Part shown: one piece after another, positions 43,141-56,218 of the stretch
Numbering within the stretch: the first letter of the stretch is position 1
Layout of the letters: every line of letters starts with the position of its first letter
Notes under the pieces: generated by a model
What the model was told of the DNA's origin: nothing
Database searches by the model: none
What the model saw: the letters and a program-made list of their open reading frames with translations, nothing else
Made by a program: the position numbers and the translations under genes
DNA from: Sipunculus nudus
Taxonomy: Eukaryota; Annelida; Sipuncula; Golfingiida; Sipunculidae
Length of the DNA stretch: 64,000 nt
Direction of reading: 5' to 3'
Assembly: GCA_026874595.1 (NCBI GenBank)
Contig: CM049317.1
Coordinates: 40,512,401-40,576,400, forward strand

Positions 43141-44807
43141 AAATGCAGGTGTTCTGCAAGATCTGGCGCCTTTTTGTTCCTTTTGTTCCTTGAACAATCT
43201 CTCCCAAGTTTTTTAGAATGTTTTAAGTTCGGTGAATTTTGGTCAAGTTATAGGAAGTTGAATTTATTCATCTGTAAAAACAAAAGCATACTAAAATTAC
43301 AATCTCAGAAACGGTGGGAGCTGTCATCACCAAATTTTATGCAAATGTTGGTCACATGAGTCATATCTGAAATTGAGGTATTGGTGGCACCACCTGCATC
43401 GGCTTTTTATGTATGGGGGTCATCAAAGCCTGTATCCTACTGAGGGCTACAAAAACTTCTTCTCTGAAACCATATGGCCAAATAGTTTAATATGGCACAG
43501 AAATGATCCTAGGGTAGTGCTTTCTGAAGTTTGATCAAATGGTCTCTGTTCAGTGACTTTTGTCTGAGTTATAGGAAGCTGAATTTAGTCATATGCCATA
43601 ACATCTCATTTTAGGTAAGTGGCTACAAAAACTTTCTTCTCAAAAACCACTAGGCCAAATTCTTAAATCTCTAGACATTTAGATTTCAGGTTATCTATGG
43701 TAAAACTTGACAAGAATGTTTTTTTAATAGCTTTTAACAAATGTAGATTTATGATTTTAGATATCATCTGTACAGTAACTTATAATTTCTCAGGAATACC
43801 TAGAGCTACCATCCCCAGACGGTATTGATGCAATTATCTGTTACATATCAAATGTTGTGGGATTCAGCTTATTTTTTGCTATCGGCAATTATTTAGATTT
43901 TATAGGGAAATATCTGAAAAACCTTTAAAAGTCTTCTTCTTGTAAATGGTTCAGCCAGATTGTTCAATATTTTACAGAAATGATCCCAGAGGCAAGCCCT
44001 CACAAGATTGTTCAAATGGTTTGTGTTTGATGAATTTAAGCGGAGTTACACAAATTTGAACTTAGTCATTTGGCCAAGTAAGCATACCAGTTGACATAGT
44101 AATCTCAGAAATAACAGAAGCTAGCATTACCAAGTATTGTGCAAATGTTGGTCACATGACTCATATTTGAAATTGCAGATTTCGTGGTGCCACCTACATT
44201 GACCTGTTTTTATGGGCAAAAACCTCATAATTTTAGCATCTTTCAGCTTAAATATGCTTATGATGAAACTGTCAAGTTGAATCGTCCAATTTTTTCAAAA
44301 GAATTAACCAGGACATGGTTATTTCACTCATATAAGAATAGATTGAGTTTGTTGATTTTTGGTTGAGTCGTGAAAACCATAAGTTGATTTATGGCCATTA
44401 TTATGTCTATTTCAAACTGAGGACTGCAATAGTGTTCTTCTACAAAATTGTTTCAGTTATAACTTCTGTAACATTGCACAAAAATTATTCTTAGGTGGCC
44501 TTAGTTTAATTTTACTTGAATTATTTTTTGGCAGAATTATTGGACCTTTAACAGGACTGCATCTTTTATTTTTCTCGATATTTTTATAAAGTTGAGGTGT
44601 TTATGAATATGTAAGCTTGAAAAAAAGCATTTTAGCCAAAGTCCTTCAGTACGTGTAAACAGATTTACCTACAGGCCAAGATTGTGTCTGTATCTTGAAT
44701 AGGTTGAGAAGCTGCCAACTGTTTCAGATTTGGCAACAGATCAAGAGTTCATTCAGTGCAGCCAGATATAGGTCAAGAGTTTAATCAGTGCAGGCAAGCA
44801 CAAGGCA

Positions 44808-44900
44808 TGTGATCACCTCATGAACACCATGTGAATACCTCATGGGTAGCATGTGATCACCTCATGAGTATCATGTGATCACCTCATGGGTGTCATGCCC
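44808..44900 (+). repeat. 24-bp tandem repeat
   Basis: Four units of the form CATGTGATCACCTCATG with variable spacers, recurring in part at 47125-47205. Confidence 0.85.
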
Positions 44901-45134
44901 CGCAGGGCTGCATGTGGAGACAATCTTTGAGCTTATGCAATGGTGTGGCTACTATTTATTTATAGCTTTGGCAGACTGCCAACTGTATCAAATTAGGCAA
45001 CAGGTCAAGAGTTCACTCAGTGCAGCCAGGTATAGGTCAGGAGTTTACTCAGTGGAGTAGCTGCATTCTATTTATAGCTTTGGCAAACTGCCCACTGCAT
45101 CAGATTTGGCACCAAAGTATAGCCTAGATCTATT

Positions 45135-45295
45135 TATAGCTTTTGCAGACTGCCAACTGTGTCAGATTATGCAACAGGTCAAGAGTTCACTCAGTGCAGC
45201 CAGGTACAGGTCAAAAGTTCACTCAGTCTAGCCAGGTGCAGGTCAAGAGTTCACTCAGTCTAGCCAGGTGCAGGTCAAGAATTCACTCTTAGCCA
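45135..45295 (+). repeat. 33-bp tandem repeat
   Basis: Units contain AGGTCAAGAGTTCACTCAGT followed by GCAGCCAGG or CTAGCCAGG; about four copies, some diverged. Related copies are at 44995-45055 and 47275-47360. Confidence 0.85.
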
Positions 45296-47929
45296 GCAAT
45301 TTGTCACAGTTCACTCAGGGCAACTGCCTTTTTCACCTAAGCCTGGTCAGCCCCCTGCATCTGACTCAAGGTAAGTTTGATTTATTGGCCTGATATTTTG
45401 ACCTGTCTATATGTCTTTGATGGCTTTCTCGTTCACAAGACAGGTGTTGCCATCTACAGCGACTTTTGGACAGTGTATGTGCCTGCTTATTTCTACAGAG
45501 GAATTTGATATATTAGCCTGATATTTGGCATTTTTATATATATTGAATAGCTTTATCATATACAAGACTGATGGTGCCATCTACAATAATTTTTGCACAG
45601 TGCGTGTCCCTGCTTATTCCTCAGGAGGGGTTTGATATATCAGTATGAAATTGGGCATTTGGTTATATCTCTGATAACTTCGTTGTATACAAGACTGGTG
45701 GTGCCAGCTACAATCATTTTTGTGTTGTGTGCATCCATGCCAGAATTTCAGCAGTGATGTTTGTGTTATTGTTTCTTGTACAAAATGTTTTGTACTTGTT
45801 TTGTTCATATATATGAAAAATAATGGTTCAGCATTGAAGCATTATACCTTGTTTATATCCCAATGCACAGGTTTGCATTAGGCCTGTAGGACTTGTTCAT
45901 TTTCAGAAAATAGCCGCTACTGGGCGCTGCATTTGAAACACTGCAACTTATCATTTTTTGGCCATATCTCCAAAACTATAAACCTTAGCTGCATAAACTA
46001 TAGCTCATTATGTTCCTCTATTCTTTTCCCAGTTGATGATCTAGTCGATTGTCATCTGAGATCTCTCAGTATGTCCGTCATTTTGTCAGTTTTCGTCAAA
46101 TCTGCCTCCCTGCTTGTTCTTTCGTCTGATACATGGTTTCCACAGGCCAGTTTTTATAAACAATCCCTCTGAATGTTATACTGTTGATATAACACCCTAA
46201 AGTTCTAGAATTGCTGATGTCTTTTAGACTAATATGCCACCTGTAAAGGGCAAGGTAATTAAAATACTACAAAATAGTTTTTTCTTCATATCTTCATCAA
46301 AATTTATCGATTTACATCATGCCTCCAGACATTTAGATTTCAGGTTATCGGTGGTTAATATTGAAATAATGTTTTTTAAAAAAACTGTTTTATGATTTTA
46401 GATATTCCTCATGCCAGGCAATGTTTACAATCACAGGTATACATTCACCCATACTATTTCTAAAACGACTGGAGCTTGCATCATGAAATTTAATGCAAAA
46501 AATTAGCCATCTGAAAAAATCTGCATTTTTTTCAGATTTTATAGAGAAAATGCTAAAAAACTTTAAAGATCTTCTCCTCCGAAACTGTTAATCCAATTTG
46601 TGCAATATTTCACAGAAATAATCTTTTATACCATCTCTCTCAAGTTTGTTCAAATGGTTTAAGTTTGGTGAATTTTGGTCGAATTACAGGAAGTTGAACC
46701 TAGTAATCTGTCCAAAAAAAAAAGCATACTAAAATGACAGTCTCAGAAACGGCCAGAGCTATTGTCACCAAATTTTATGCCAGGGTTGTTCACATGAGTC
46801 ATATATGAAATTCAGGTATTGGTGGCTCCACCTGCATTGACCTTTTTTGTACGGGGGTCATTGGTCATCTGTATATTAACTCATAATTTCTTATGGCCAT
46901 TATTATGTCTAACTCAAACTGAGGACTCCAAAACTGTTCTTCTACAAAATTATTGTTTCAATTATAACTTCTGTAACATGGCACAAAAATTATACTTAGG
47001 TGGCCTTGTGTCTGTATATATAAATAGGTTGAGAAACTGTCAACTGTTTCAGATTTGGCAATAGATCAAGCGGTAATATAGTGCAGCCAGATATAGGTCA
47101 AAAGTTCAGTCAGTGCAGCCAAGCACAAGGCATGTGATCCCCTCATGGGTGACATGTGAACACCTCATGGGCGCCATGTAACCACCTCATGGGTGTCATG
47201 CCCCTCAGGCCTGCATGTGGAGCCAATCTATTTATAGCTTTGGCAGACTGCCAACTGTATCAGATTATGCAACAGGTCAAGAGTTCACTCAGTGCAGCCA
47301 GGTACAGGTCAAAAGTTCACCCAGTCTAACCAGGTGCAGGTCATGAGTTCACTCAGTGCAGTAGCCTGAGCCAGCAATTTGTCACAGTTCATATAGGGCA
47401 ACAGCCTTTCTCACCTAAGCCTGGTCAGCCCCATGCATCAGACTCAAGGTAAGTATTGGCCTAATATTTTGACCTGTCTATGTGTCTTTGATGGCTTTCT
47501 CACTCACAAGACAGGTATCGCCACCTACAATGACTTTTGCACAATGTGTGTCCCTTCTCAGGAGGGGTTTGATATATCAGTCTGAAATTGAGCATATGTA
47601 TTTATCTCTGATAGCTTCGTTGTATACAAGACTGGTGGTGCCAGCTACAATCTTTTTAGTGTTGTGTGCACCCATGCCAGAATTTCAGCAGTGATGTTTG
47701 TGTAATTGTTTCTTATTCAAAATGTTTAGTACTTGCATGGTTCATATACATGAAAAGTAATGGTCCAGCATTGAAGCATTATACCTGGTGTATTTCCCAA
47801 TGCACAGGTTCGCATTAGGCCTGTAGGCCTTGTTTAAATTTTGCTTAATTTTTCACCCATATGTAAACTAGTCCAGCACTAGCAGAAACGTTGGGCCCTC
47901 TGAGGACCATTGTCCGACCACATCTAGTT

Positions 47930-49292
47930 GTAATGTGTAATTGTAATTACCTGTTATTAATTACAATTTTTCAAGTAACTGAATGTAATTTTTAATTGAA
48001 TAATGCAATTACAAGTAATTGTATTGTACTTATTACAAAGGTAAAAAAAGATGTAATTTCAATTACTTTTGCACAGAGCACCGTACCTTATACCTCATTC
48101 CTTTGCACTGTTTATCAAAACACTCCTTGGTAAGGATTGTAAGCTAATATTATTGTAAATGGAGATAGTTATCAAGATAGCAGGGCTGTCTCAGTTGGCT
48201 GGCTCTAACATTTGAATAGTCTCCACTGTTTCCTGTGCCCAGAGAGTCTTTCAATTTCATTGCATCTAATTGTAATATATTATATATTCAGCATGAATAT
48301 ATTTATATGAATTATTCAGTAGTATACTGGTTTTACTACCTGTCATACATAGGAAGCTAACCATGGTGAATTCACTGAATTTTCATAATCTTTTTCTATA
48401 AATAATTTCATTGCATCTAATTGTAATATATATTATACAGCATGAATATATATATATATAAATTATTCACATGAAATGTTTGCATCAATGAATTTAGTGA
48501 AATCACATTTTATTTGAAATTCCAGTATTTATGACATAACTTTAATCAGCATTAATAGTAAAGAAATTGGAATTTATGAGTTGATTAATGTGTAGGATAA
48601 CTTCATAGGATTAAGGTAATCGCTAAAAAGGTTTTTCCATCATCAAAGGTTTGAACCAACAATCATTTCCACATGTGCTCTAATTGGCACATGCCAGTGT
48701 TATCAAGAAGCAAGACATTTTGTCTGATAAAGGATAATATGTGATAAAAGATTATAAGATGATATTTTTTGCACAAATTACTTCAAGATAATGTTTTAAA
48801 TATAGTTTACCTATATGTGCATTCAGATATTTCTATTTTGTGTCAAAACACTAATTAAGCAAATGTTTCAATGCCTGATACTATAAACAATGCATGCAAT
48901 GTTCATATATGATGATGATATAGCCAGTTTTGCCTTTCCATAAGAGAAAAGTGTAAATTTGAATATTATGCCATGATATATTATCATTAGTATAACTATT
49001 GATCACTTTAATATATGGCACCAGACAGGATATGTTTTTTATCGCAGTTTTTTCTTTTATAAATTTAATCAGTTGGCCTTTCTACCATGAATGATACTTT
49101 ACATGAACCATGCTTCCGTACATTATATTTTTTTATATAGTAATTGAAAGTAATTAATTACTTTTCAAAAGTAATTGTAATTTAATCATTACTTTGTAAA
49201 ATTTATGTTATTTGTAATTGTAATTGTAATTGGGATTTTTAATAGTAATTGTAATTGTAATGATTACTTTTCAATGTAATTGGCCCAACCCT
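47930..49292 (+). mobile_element. hAT-like non-autonomous repeat, copy B
   Basis: It aligns with 1355-2261 and 3980-4135, lacking the Helentron-like insertion. The left part (47930-48070) is dense in GTAATT words, and the right end is GGCCCAACCCTG (49292). An internal segment of about 65 bp with AGCATGAATATATTTATATG is duplicated (about 48240-48315 and 48400-48470). The left terminus is missing and abuts CATCTAGTT of the preceding tract. Confidence 0.65.
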
Positions 49293-49740
49293 GTTTATAA
49301 CAAATCTCTGGAAATCTCGTACGGTTTCTCGTCAAATGGGATATTACAAGATCTCACTTTCTTGGCTCTACAGGCCATAAGGCCCCTTTTCCATGCGCGC
49401 GGAAACGCGCGGCGCTGAAAAAATCGCCCTGAATTGAGCTTTTCCATTTGCGTGGAAACGCGCCCGTTTTCGCAGAATCCCCCCTTCGCGTGACCTGTTT
49501 TCACAAGGTATTACCCGTCCCACAGGCTTCCCGGCATCATGTCAAGCATGTGTCTGTTCAGTTTATGCATGTATACATTTAAAATTTCGTTATATTTGCA
49601 GGAACGTATAGTTTTTATTACGGTAGTGTGCTATTGACGGGAGGGCGGGGGTCGTATATAGGCTATATATGAGAAGATTATTAACTACCGCAGTCGGTAA
49701 TAAGATATTTAACACCCCCTCCGCACATATAAATGTTTAT

Positions 49741-49743
49741 ATA

Positions 49744-49812
<69 letters not shown>

Positions 49813-49920
49813 CTCTGAAGAAAAAACACTGTTAATTCACAACAGTCTGTTTCACGGGGTGCGACCCGATCATCAGGTGAATGTGGTTAGAATGAAGCTA
49901 ACGGCGTGGTTTGAAAAGCC

Positions 49921-49967
<47 letters not shown>
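49741..49967 (-). repeat. (TA)n-flanked core, copy 2
   Basis: TA arrays at 49741-49811 and 49927-49967 enclose a core (49811-49926) that is the reverse complement of 24321-24420, with one substitution and one 2-bp length difference over the shared 100 bp. Confidence 0.92.
49825..49888 (-). ncRNA. Hammerhead-ribozyme-like motif, copy 2
   Basis: On the minus strand, stem I ATTCAC (49882-49877) is followed by CTGATGA (49876-49870), stem II CGGG/CCCG, GAAA (49853-49850), the short stem III and GTGAAT (49840-49835). All core and stem residues equal those of copy 1. The single substitution (T to C) falls in the stem II loop. The same U-U pair lies next to the core. Confidence 0.55.
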
Positions 49968-49970
<3 letters not shown>

Positions 49971-50321
49971 GAATCATGCATTAAAGTACACAAGCAGAAC
50001 AGCAGTTAAGTATGATTTGTCACCATGCATGATAGAGGCCTATGCTGGGGCGTCCTCAAGCAGACTGCATTCGCATCCTTGACCTCCACAAGCAGGCTCA
50101 CCCGCGCGCGTTTCCGCGTGCATGGAAAAGGGACACATGATTTACACTGGTGCGATTTCTCCGCGCGCAAAATTCGGGCATCGCACGATGTTCATTTCAT
50201 ACGCGCGCGTTTCCGCGCGCATTTCTGCCTGCATGGAGAAGGTATACCTGATTTACATTTGCGCGATTTTTTCAGCGCGCGGAAACACGCGCATTTCCTC
50301 GCGCATGGAAAAGGGGCCTTA

Positions 50322-50700
50322 AATCATAAGCAATCGTTCTGAAAGTTATACAGTTGATAGAGAAACAAGAGTCCTGCAAGTCTTTGTTTTTAATGGTGAT
50401 CTGTTAAAGGTCAAGGTCACCGAACCAAAATATTATTTTGCTCATAACATTGTGCAAAATTGTCCTATCTACACAAACAATAGCTCATTTTAATATTCAT
50501 TGCGTTCCCCAGTCTGTCTGTCTGTCCTATTTCAATTTTCGGCAAGCGCTCAATCTATGGTCATCTAGTTTACTTATTTCTGTTTCATCTATATGTGAGG
50601 ACAATATGTCAATTTTCTCTGGTAATTGTTGCATATTGTAAAAATCCTTGGAACAAGCAGCGAAAGGTAGGCGCATGGAGCCTCGTTCTTTTCAGCCAAG
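50322..50700 (-). repeat. Reverse-oriented modules of the 51-63 kb family
   Basis: Complement words include ATGAGCTATTGTTTGTGTAG and GACCTTGACC. Together with 49293-49377 (which reads GACGAGAAACCGTACGAG on the minus strand) they form one module run split by the MITE. Confidence 0.65.
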
Positions 50701-51425
50701 GTTAAGGTAAATCTTTAAGATGTCAGGTAAATTTTTGGTCTATTTATTTCACCTTCAAGTTCATTGGTGAATAACTAGCATAATTGGTTTAGAATATGTA
50801 TAGTTTACATAACTATGAGTGGATAATGTTGTCTTGAGGAGAAGATACATGCCTACATGTTCAGTAATACCCTTTATTTTTTAAGCAAAGGATGACTACT
50901 GTTTGTTTGAAAATAAAAAACACTTAAACCTTTAATTGTTTCAACCAAAACGAAGTTTTCTGGATACTATGTTTTTGACCGAGTTCCGCTGCCACCGCCG
51001 CGTTCGTTTCCGGAAAACTCCTGCTGAATAGTCAATTTATGGCTGTCAAAAGAGTTAGTCTCTGAATGTCCCTTGTGTAAAATCTAGACGCCTGAAACTC
51101 AATATTGGCACGAAATCAATTTTCAAAAACAGAATTTTATCCCAACGTTGAAATTAAGACCGGATGCTGCAAATTCAGCAATGGTTTTGTCAGATTAATT
51201 TTGCCCTAAATAGGTTTCACAAAAGGCGGACATTCAGTATGGTGGAAACGCTGGGGTCATCGGGAGCGTTCGATTGCGAGGGACTTTTTGCCGAGCGCTA
51301 CCATCGCGCACATGACAAATTAAGTAGTTTTAACCGCATTCAACACAAAATATCATATTCAATTATTTACATTGTATTTATTTTATATATAACATGAATA
51401 AGCAACGCTTATGTTATCTTTCCCA

Positions 51426-51430
<5 letters not shown>
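50701..51430. other. Non-coding DNA
   Basis: No gene was recognised. A 77-codon plus-strand frame (51164-51397) has no motif. Confidence 0.5.
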
Positions 51431-51474
<44 letters not shown>

Positions 51475-51497
51475 ATATATATATATATATTTATAAT

Positions 51498-51536
<39 letters not shown>

Positions 51537-51537
51537 C
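51431..51537. repeat. (TC)n then (TA)n compound microsatellite
   Basis: A CT array (51431-51458) runs directly into a long interrupted TA array. Confidence 0.95.
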
Positions 51538-51654
51538 AATCATGCTATAAAAAAATTATATGTTATCTGTATACCAAGCAGTAAATCGTGTATTATTTTT
51601 TATAATATAACATACCCTCATTGAATATCTGTAACTTAGGTTGATCATTTGGGA

Positions 51655-52440
51655 GAAAATGTCCAAAAAATGATATGTTAGGGAGGATCGAGTGCAGCGC
51701 CCCATAGCGGCCATATCCGGAAAATGAAAAATACATTTTGAGATATTAGTGTAAGACATAACATGTACCAGTTTCAAAAAGATTCCTTCGAAACTGTGGC
51801 CTGTATAGAATGCTATATTGGGACACAAAAACCAGCAAGCAGGCGAATTTTAGTACAAGTGACAAACAGACAGACACACTGACAAAGTAACACAAAATTG
51901 AGACCAGATGACTAACCGAGATTATTGAGAAGACCTAGAGGAAGAAAATAAGCTATAGTTTCTGTTACTGAGATTAATAGTTTTGGAGATATGTCCAAAA
52001 AATGATATGTTGGGAGGTTCGTGTGCAGCGCCCCCTAACGGCCATGTTCGGAAAATAAAAAATTCTTTTCGAGATATTAGTGTAAGACATAACATGTACC
52101 ATTTTCAAATGGATTTCATTAAAACTGTGGCCTGTATAATGCTATATAGGCGAAGAACCAGCAAGCAGGCAGATTTGAGGACAACTGACAAACAGACAGA
52201 CACACTGACAAAGTGAAACAAGATTTAGACCAGATGACTTACTCAAGTTATGGAGAAGACCCAGAGGAAGAAACCAAGCTATAGTTTCCGTAACTGAGGT
52301 TTATAGCTTTGGAGATATGTCCAAAAAATGATATGTTGGGGAGGTTCAAGTGCAGCGCCCCCTAGCGGCAATATCCGGAAAATGAAAAAAAAACATTTCT
52401 AGATATTAATGTCAGACATAAGATATATAAGTTTCAAAAT
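51655..52440 (+). repeat. 330-bp tandem units
   Basis: GTCCAAAAAATGATATGTT starts units at about 51660, 51988 and 52320; each contains a GCAGCGCCCC word, AACCAGCAAGCAGGC and GACAAACAGACAGACACACTG. Confidence 0.9.
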
Positions 52441-53484
52441 GGTTCCTGCATACTTGTGTCTCCCACTAAGCGATATCTCGAAATATCTCGTTTGACGAGA
52501 TATTGTACGAGATATTGCGAGACTTTTAATATAATCAACTAACACTAATTGAATGCTACCTGATGCAAAAAACTAGACCTCTCTAGCATTAAAACTGACA
52601 AATTAGTCCATTGATTTTCAAATATGATCATTTTTCCCCGAAAATGCATTACCATGGAAACGGCAAATTTGAGTCAGGTACCCACCAGAAGAAAGGCCAT
52701 TGGATGACAATTAAAATGATCTATAGTTTAAGTAGATACGACAAATAGTTACAAAGATATGAAGAAAAAAAACATTTTGTATACTTTTGATGACCTTGAC
52801 CTTGACCTATTTAGACCAAAAACAACAGGCTTTTAGTAGAATTGGTTTCCTATCAGATCTATAAGTTTGAAAACGATTGGTGCAAAATTGCGACCTGTAC
52901 AGTGGGGACAGACAAACAAACAAGCAGACTAGACGACCATAGGTCGAGAACTTGCCAGAACTAGAAACAAGAAAGTCAAACTAACAGACAACAAGCAGCA
53001 GAAAGGCAGGGAACATTTGGAACTGGTCAATTGAACAACCCCTATTGTTGGGGAGAAAGATGCATATCTTCATGTGGTTATGTTTATTTTCAAAAGTCGG
53101 AGACAAGTCGCAGACAAATAGAAAGACAAAGAGACAGTGAGACGGAAAAAAAATTCAATGTGAAGGTCATATACTCATGCCATAGAGAATTGAAAGCATG
53201 AATGAATTAAGCCAGAGTCTATTCGAATAAATCTTCATATTTTGAATTTCAAGAATTGTAACCTATATTAGGTCACCATGGTAATTGAAGAATATGACAG
53301 AGTCACCAAGAGGAATAACGCATTATATCTAGTTTCAGATGCTGCAATCAAAATTGTGACACAGTTTAAAATTTTGGAGATATTTTACAATAATGATTAC
53401 TGCAGTGCCATCTAGTGGTTATTTTCCAAAATGATAAAAGTAAGCTTCGAGATATATTATCAATTGGTTTATATTATTTCTATG

Positions 53485-53485
<1 letters not shown>

Positions 53486-53537
<52 letters not shown>
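53486..53537. repeat. (TTA)n and (TA)n microsatellite
   Basis: About eight TTA units followed by TA units. Confidence 0.95.
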
Positions 53538-53542
<5 letters not shown>

Positions 53543-56218
53543 TATCCCCGATTGCAAACCGGTTATCCGTCCCTGAGTTGACACACCCAACTGGAAAACC
53601 GGGAATCCGTCCCTGATACAATAGTTGTGATTGTTTTTACCAGCAACGCAATCTCTGCATTTAGTTACATTTTGGGGGAGCCTCTCTCTTTGTTTATTTC
53701 AAAGGATTACTCTCTACAACAGGTCATTAAGCTCTCAATGCAAGGAAATCCTCAAAGTGCGTCCATACAAAGCATGAAAAGAGGCCACAACCATAAACAC
53801 AGGTGGGATCAATCCCAATTATATCGTTTCACGGACGATCGCACACCCATAGAACAATGCTCCAACTGTCAAATGTAATTTCCCTGCCGACATTTCCTAT
53901 CACATACTGCCGCAACTTGTGGTCATGGCAATGGGATGTACTTTTTTTATTTGAAGAAAAACGATGCAAGATTTGAATAAACTTACAATATAATCATATA
54001 ATATGACCGAGAGAGTTAGATGCTATCAATTGCTGAAAACTAAAGGCCTTCAGCATAAAAACAACAGAATAATAGGCGTTTCTTTGAATGGTCCCATTTC
54101 CTCCTTTGACAAGAAATGGTGCGAGATATGACGAGATACTCACTTTTGTCACTTAAAACTAGTCAAGTGATTATTGAACAATAGAAAAATATAATCTCTA
54201 GCATTAAAATGAGGGAGATATAGACATTTGTTCGAAATCTCGAATATTCTCGTTTGGCGGGAGATGATACGAGATGTGGCGAGATTTCCGGTTTAATCAT
54301 GTTCAGCTTCTGATATGCTACCAAATGCTGAAAACCACTCCTCTTAAACATAAACCATGATCGAGTTATAAGCATTTCTGTGAAATCTCGTATTTTCTCG
54401 TTTTTCTGTAAATCAAGCTAGGTTTGAAGAGACTTGAAAATGAATGAAGAAGAATCAAGGGAATGCTACCTCGTGTAAAACACTAGACCTCTTTAGTATA
54501 AATTTTAACAGAGATAAAAGCAAAAAACTCCATATTTTCAGATTGCCAAGTTTTACCCCAAAATTAGGTAACCATGGTAACCGCAGCACAAAGCTACATG
54601 TGCAGAGGAATAAGAAAATGTTCCTAGTTTTAGATACGATAATAAAAATTGTGACATGTTTAATATTTTTTTAGATATTGCAGAAAAATGATATGTTACA
54701 GTGTTTCATATACCACGCCCCCTGGTGGCTCTTTCCGAAAAACAAAAAAACGATTTTGAGATATATATAAATTATAATAAAAAAGACCACTTTCAAAGCC
54801 ATTGTTCTAAAATTGCAACCTCTAGGTCATATTTAATGAAATCTTGAAAGATCTCGTTTGACAAGAAATGGAACGAGATTCTACGAGACTTGCTATTGTA
54901 TGATAAAAAAGCTCATTGAATCCTACCTAACGCAAAAGCAGACGTCTCTAGCTTTAAAAATGGCAAAGTTAAAAAAATATCCAAATTTCCTGAATTTTTC
55001 CCCAAAATGCGTACCCATAGTAACGGCAGAATGGAACAATTTTGCAGTGGCGCTAGTCGCCATCTTGTTGCGAATAGAATGAGCTACAGTTTGATTGGCT
55101 TTGTTTATTATTGACGAAGATATGCAGAAAAAAATATTTTGACGGATTATGACCAAAAACCATAGACACCGAGGGTTACAAGGCAGACAGACAGGGAACA
55201 TTTAGATTTGATCAAATGAAAAACCCCTATCATGCCAGTGGGGGAAATAAAAACATCTCTCTATGTGGTTTGGCTGATTTTCAAAAGTCGTAGTTGAGTA
55301 GACAGAGAAACAGAAAGACAGACGGAAACACTCCAAGTGAGGGCCATGTTATCACGCCATAAAGTATGGAAAGCATGAATAAAATAAGCCACAGTCTATA
55401 GGAATAAATCTCCATATTTTGAATTTCAAGAATTGGAACCTATATTAGGTCACCATGGTAATGGAAGAATATGACAGAGTCCCCACGAGGATAAACGCAT
55501 TAAATCTAGTTTCAGATGCTACAATCAATGTTGTGACAGTGTGTATAGTTTTGGAAATATGGCACAATAATGATTGCTGCAGCGCCATCTGGCGGCTATT
55601 TTCTAAAAGGAAAAAAATGTTTCGAGATATTTTATTTTTATTATATATATTTGATGTATAATTAAAATTTAACCCCTGCCCCTAACTGCTAAACCAGGGA
55701 TTCGCCCATATTTTGACACACGTACCCAACTACAAAATCGGGGATCCGTCCCTTGTTTGAAAGATTTGCCAGTGGTGGTTCTTGGCAACACAAGTGGCCG
55801 CACTAGGGGACACAATAAAAGTCACAGGTGTGTTCCCTTCACATTTAGCGGCTTTTGTCCTTTATTCAATGCTGCTTTGTGAGATTCATGGGACCAGAGA
55901 TCGGACGCTTGCCGGAAATAGCCGGAAATAAGACAGCAAGACAGACGGACAGTTACTAGGCAGACAGACAGAGAACATTTGGATCTGATCAAATGAACAA
56001 CTGCTATCATAGGGAAAATAGAAGCACATCTTTATGTCCTTTGGCTGGTTTTCAAAAGTCGCCGATGAGTAGAGAGACAGACAGCGGAAAAATTCCCAGA
56101 GTGGGCCACGCAATCATGCCATAGAGAATGGAAAGCATGAATAAAATAAGCCACATTCTATTAGAATAAATCTCCATATTTTGAATTTCAAGAATTGGAA
56201 CCTATATTAGGTGACCAT

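Larger units (their letters stand above)
43160..47929 (+). mobile_element. Long modular repeat tract ending in a Helentron-like terminus
   Basis: Segments at 43160-45860 recur in the same order at 46590-47830: GGTATTGGTGG, ACCTCATGGGTGTCATG, TTCACTCAGTGCAGCC, TAAGCCTGGTCAGCCCC and CAGCAGTGATGTTTGTG. Between them (45915-46190) is an inverted module of the 51-63 kb family. The tract ends with a small hairpin GGAC-CATT-GTCC and CATCTAGTT at 47929, the same terminal word as family 1, directly abutting the hAT-like repeat. It may be a large non-autonomous Helentron-like element. No 5' end was found and no coding region is credible. Confidence 0.55.
49380..50319. mobile_element. 940-bp MITE with CpG-rich inverted repeats
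   Basis: The ends AGGCCCCTTTTCCATGCGCG (49380) and its complement (to 50319) begin long, diverged inverted repeats full of CGCG. TA flanks both sides (49378-49379 and 50320-50321). It interrupts reverse-oriented modules of the 51-63 kb family, which continue on both sides. Its interior holds two (TA)n tracts enclosing the second hammerhead-like core. No transposase is present; superfamily unresolved. Confidence 0.75.

Noticed and set aside
53627-53878. Plus-strand 83-codon frame
   Set aside because: It lies in a repeat module whose other copies (55.8, 56.6 and 63.1 kb) do not keep the frame.
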